NCBI RefSeq assembly: GCF_954871325.1
Contig: NC_088777.1
Location: 47,159,366-47,223,365 of the forward strand
DNA length: 64,000 bases
Reading direction: 5' to 3'
Source: Gordionus sp. m RMFG-2023
Lineage: Eukaryota; Nematomorpha; Gordioida; Chordodea; Parachordodidae
Positions within the stretch are counted from its first letter, which is position 1. The number at the start of each line of letters is the position of its first letter. Positions 62,528 through 64,000 of the stretch are shown here, piece by piece. The notes beneath the pieces were generated by a model. The model saw only the letters and a list, made by a program, of their open reading frames with translations. It was not told the origin of the DNA and searched no databases. A program made the position numbers and the translations under genes.

Positions 62528-64000
62528 GATATGTTTAGGCAAGCTGGAAATATCTAAATAAACTGTAAATGCTATTGGTATGAATTTTATATACATTGTA
62601 AATTAAATTTCTAATGATTTCTTAATCTAGAAATAAACAAGTAGTTAAAATATAATTACTTGGTATATTTAATAAAGAAAGTGATATAAAATAATAACCA
62701 TGTTTTCATTTAATTTATATAATCGAATTTTTAAAATCTTTCAACGGTAATAATTATTATCAAAAAAAATTAGAAAAAAATATAATATTTAATTCGCAAG
62801 GGGGTGTTTTTGTATTTTAATATTATTATCAAGAATAAAATAATTTAAAAACATTAAACTTCCTATTGCTAATTGTTGTTATAATATATTCAATTTTTAT
62901 TTACAATGTTTATATTTTTTCTGTTCTGAGGCGATATTTTATTATATATAAAAAAAACATATAATTTACTTTCATATTAACAAGAAAGCTAAATTACTTG
63001 TATAAAGATTAATAATATTGATAACATTTAGATTTTGACTTTTATATTTTTAAGATATGTTATTTAACTTTAAAATTGGAATTGTATCGTTATTATAATT
63101 AAATTTTGAAATATCATTATATTCTTAGTTATAACATAAAATATAATCACTACCGAATATTCTTGTTCTACTAACTAAAAATTCCTACAGCTAATCAATA
63201 CAATAAGTGATTCACTATAATATTGAATCCCTTAAAATCATTCTATAATTTGAGTTAGATTAATTAATATCTGCATTACCTTGTTTATTATAATAATTCT
63301 TTATTTAACATAAAAATAACATTATGTTTATAATGATACTTCTGAAAAAAAATATTAGACATTCATTCCTTCCTACCTTGGTAAATGATATTGGTATTTT
63401 GGGTAGTTGTTTAGTTAAAGTTACTTTTTAAGATACATATTTTACCCAATATCTGGCGATCCTTTTGACTTTAAACATAATAACCTAACCCTTACACGCC
63501 ACCTTATGTAAGATAAATATTATTGATTTCCCTATTTTCTTATTATATCGAGCAATTTTTTTATTGAGTTTATATTATAAGAAAAAAAATTTCGAATTTA
63601 ATTGATAAAATATATAAATAGTAATTTTTATCAATTTGCAGTTTACCTAGGCATTTGGAGTTTAGTCAAACTTCTTTTTTTGAATACGATAAAATTAATA
63701 TATACATTTATATAGTTTTATATCAATATCTTTATTTTTTAAAAAAATTTGTTTTATGAAGTGTGTTAATAATAATATAATAGTTTTCCAAATTATATTT
63801 CATTATTATAAATAATATATCTAATATAACTTATTTATAAATATATATTTTATTTCAAATTAAAATTTTGGCTAATATTACTTTAAAAAAAAAGAAAAAT
63901 TCAATTTAAAAAAGTGCAAATAATATAATTTTTTTAAAAAGTTAATAAAAATAAATAAATTATTTTTAAAAAATACACAAAATTTGATATTTTTAATAAA
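62528..64000. other. No gene recognised
   Basis: AT-rich sequence with no open frames of note, inverted ends or arrays. Confidence 0.6.

Overview
This window is an AT-rich animal nuclear sequence. It holds one large intron-rich gene in the left 25 kb and an almost gene-free, transposon-filled right 39 kb. No bacterial features are present. The gene's architecture matches a protein known to me from arthropods. Together with the high AT content and the abundance of hAT elements, this suggests an arthropod, possibly a crustacean such as a parasitic copepod. The species call is inference and weak.

1-25.3 kb: I could trace 18 consecutive coding exons on the + strand (631-25284) by conserved protein blocks and phase-compatible GT/AG junctions. 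They join without a stop into 1,322 codons plus a stop. Only the initiator exon is missing. The order is: signal peptide ending at Ala-His; an N-terminal domain like copper LPMO/BIM1 proteins (mature N-terminal His, PCG, CxxC and CADV blocks); an EGF-like module; a first DOMON domain split by a 468-residue disordered insert encoded in one exon and carrying an RKKR furin-type site; a second DOMON domain; a SEA domain; a VWC module; one transmembrane helix; and a 60-residue cytoplasmic tail. It is therefore a type I cell-surface protein, probably redox- or copper-linked. Its introns carry MITEs, a small LTR-type fossil, a 161-bp tandem duplication and long tetranucleotide tracts.

25.3-64 kb: no intact host gene was recognised. 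The sequence is a graveyard of class II elements (at least four hAT remnants, two with exact 8-bp target duplications) and LINE fragments of an RTE-like type. A palindromic hAT-type MITE family occurs across the whole window (13 copies listed plus shorter fragments); its copies share ends TAGTGTTG...CAACACTA and several keep recognisable 8-bp duplications. Two exon-like or ORF-like stretches (31.1 kb, + strand; 39.4-39.9 kb, - strand) remain unexplained.
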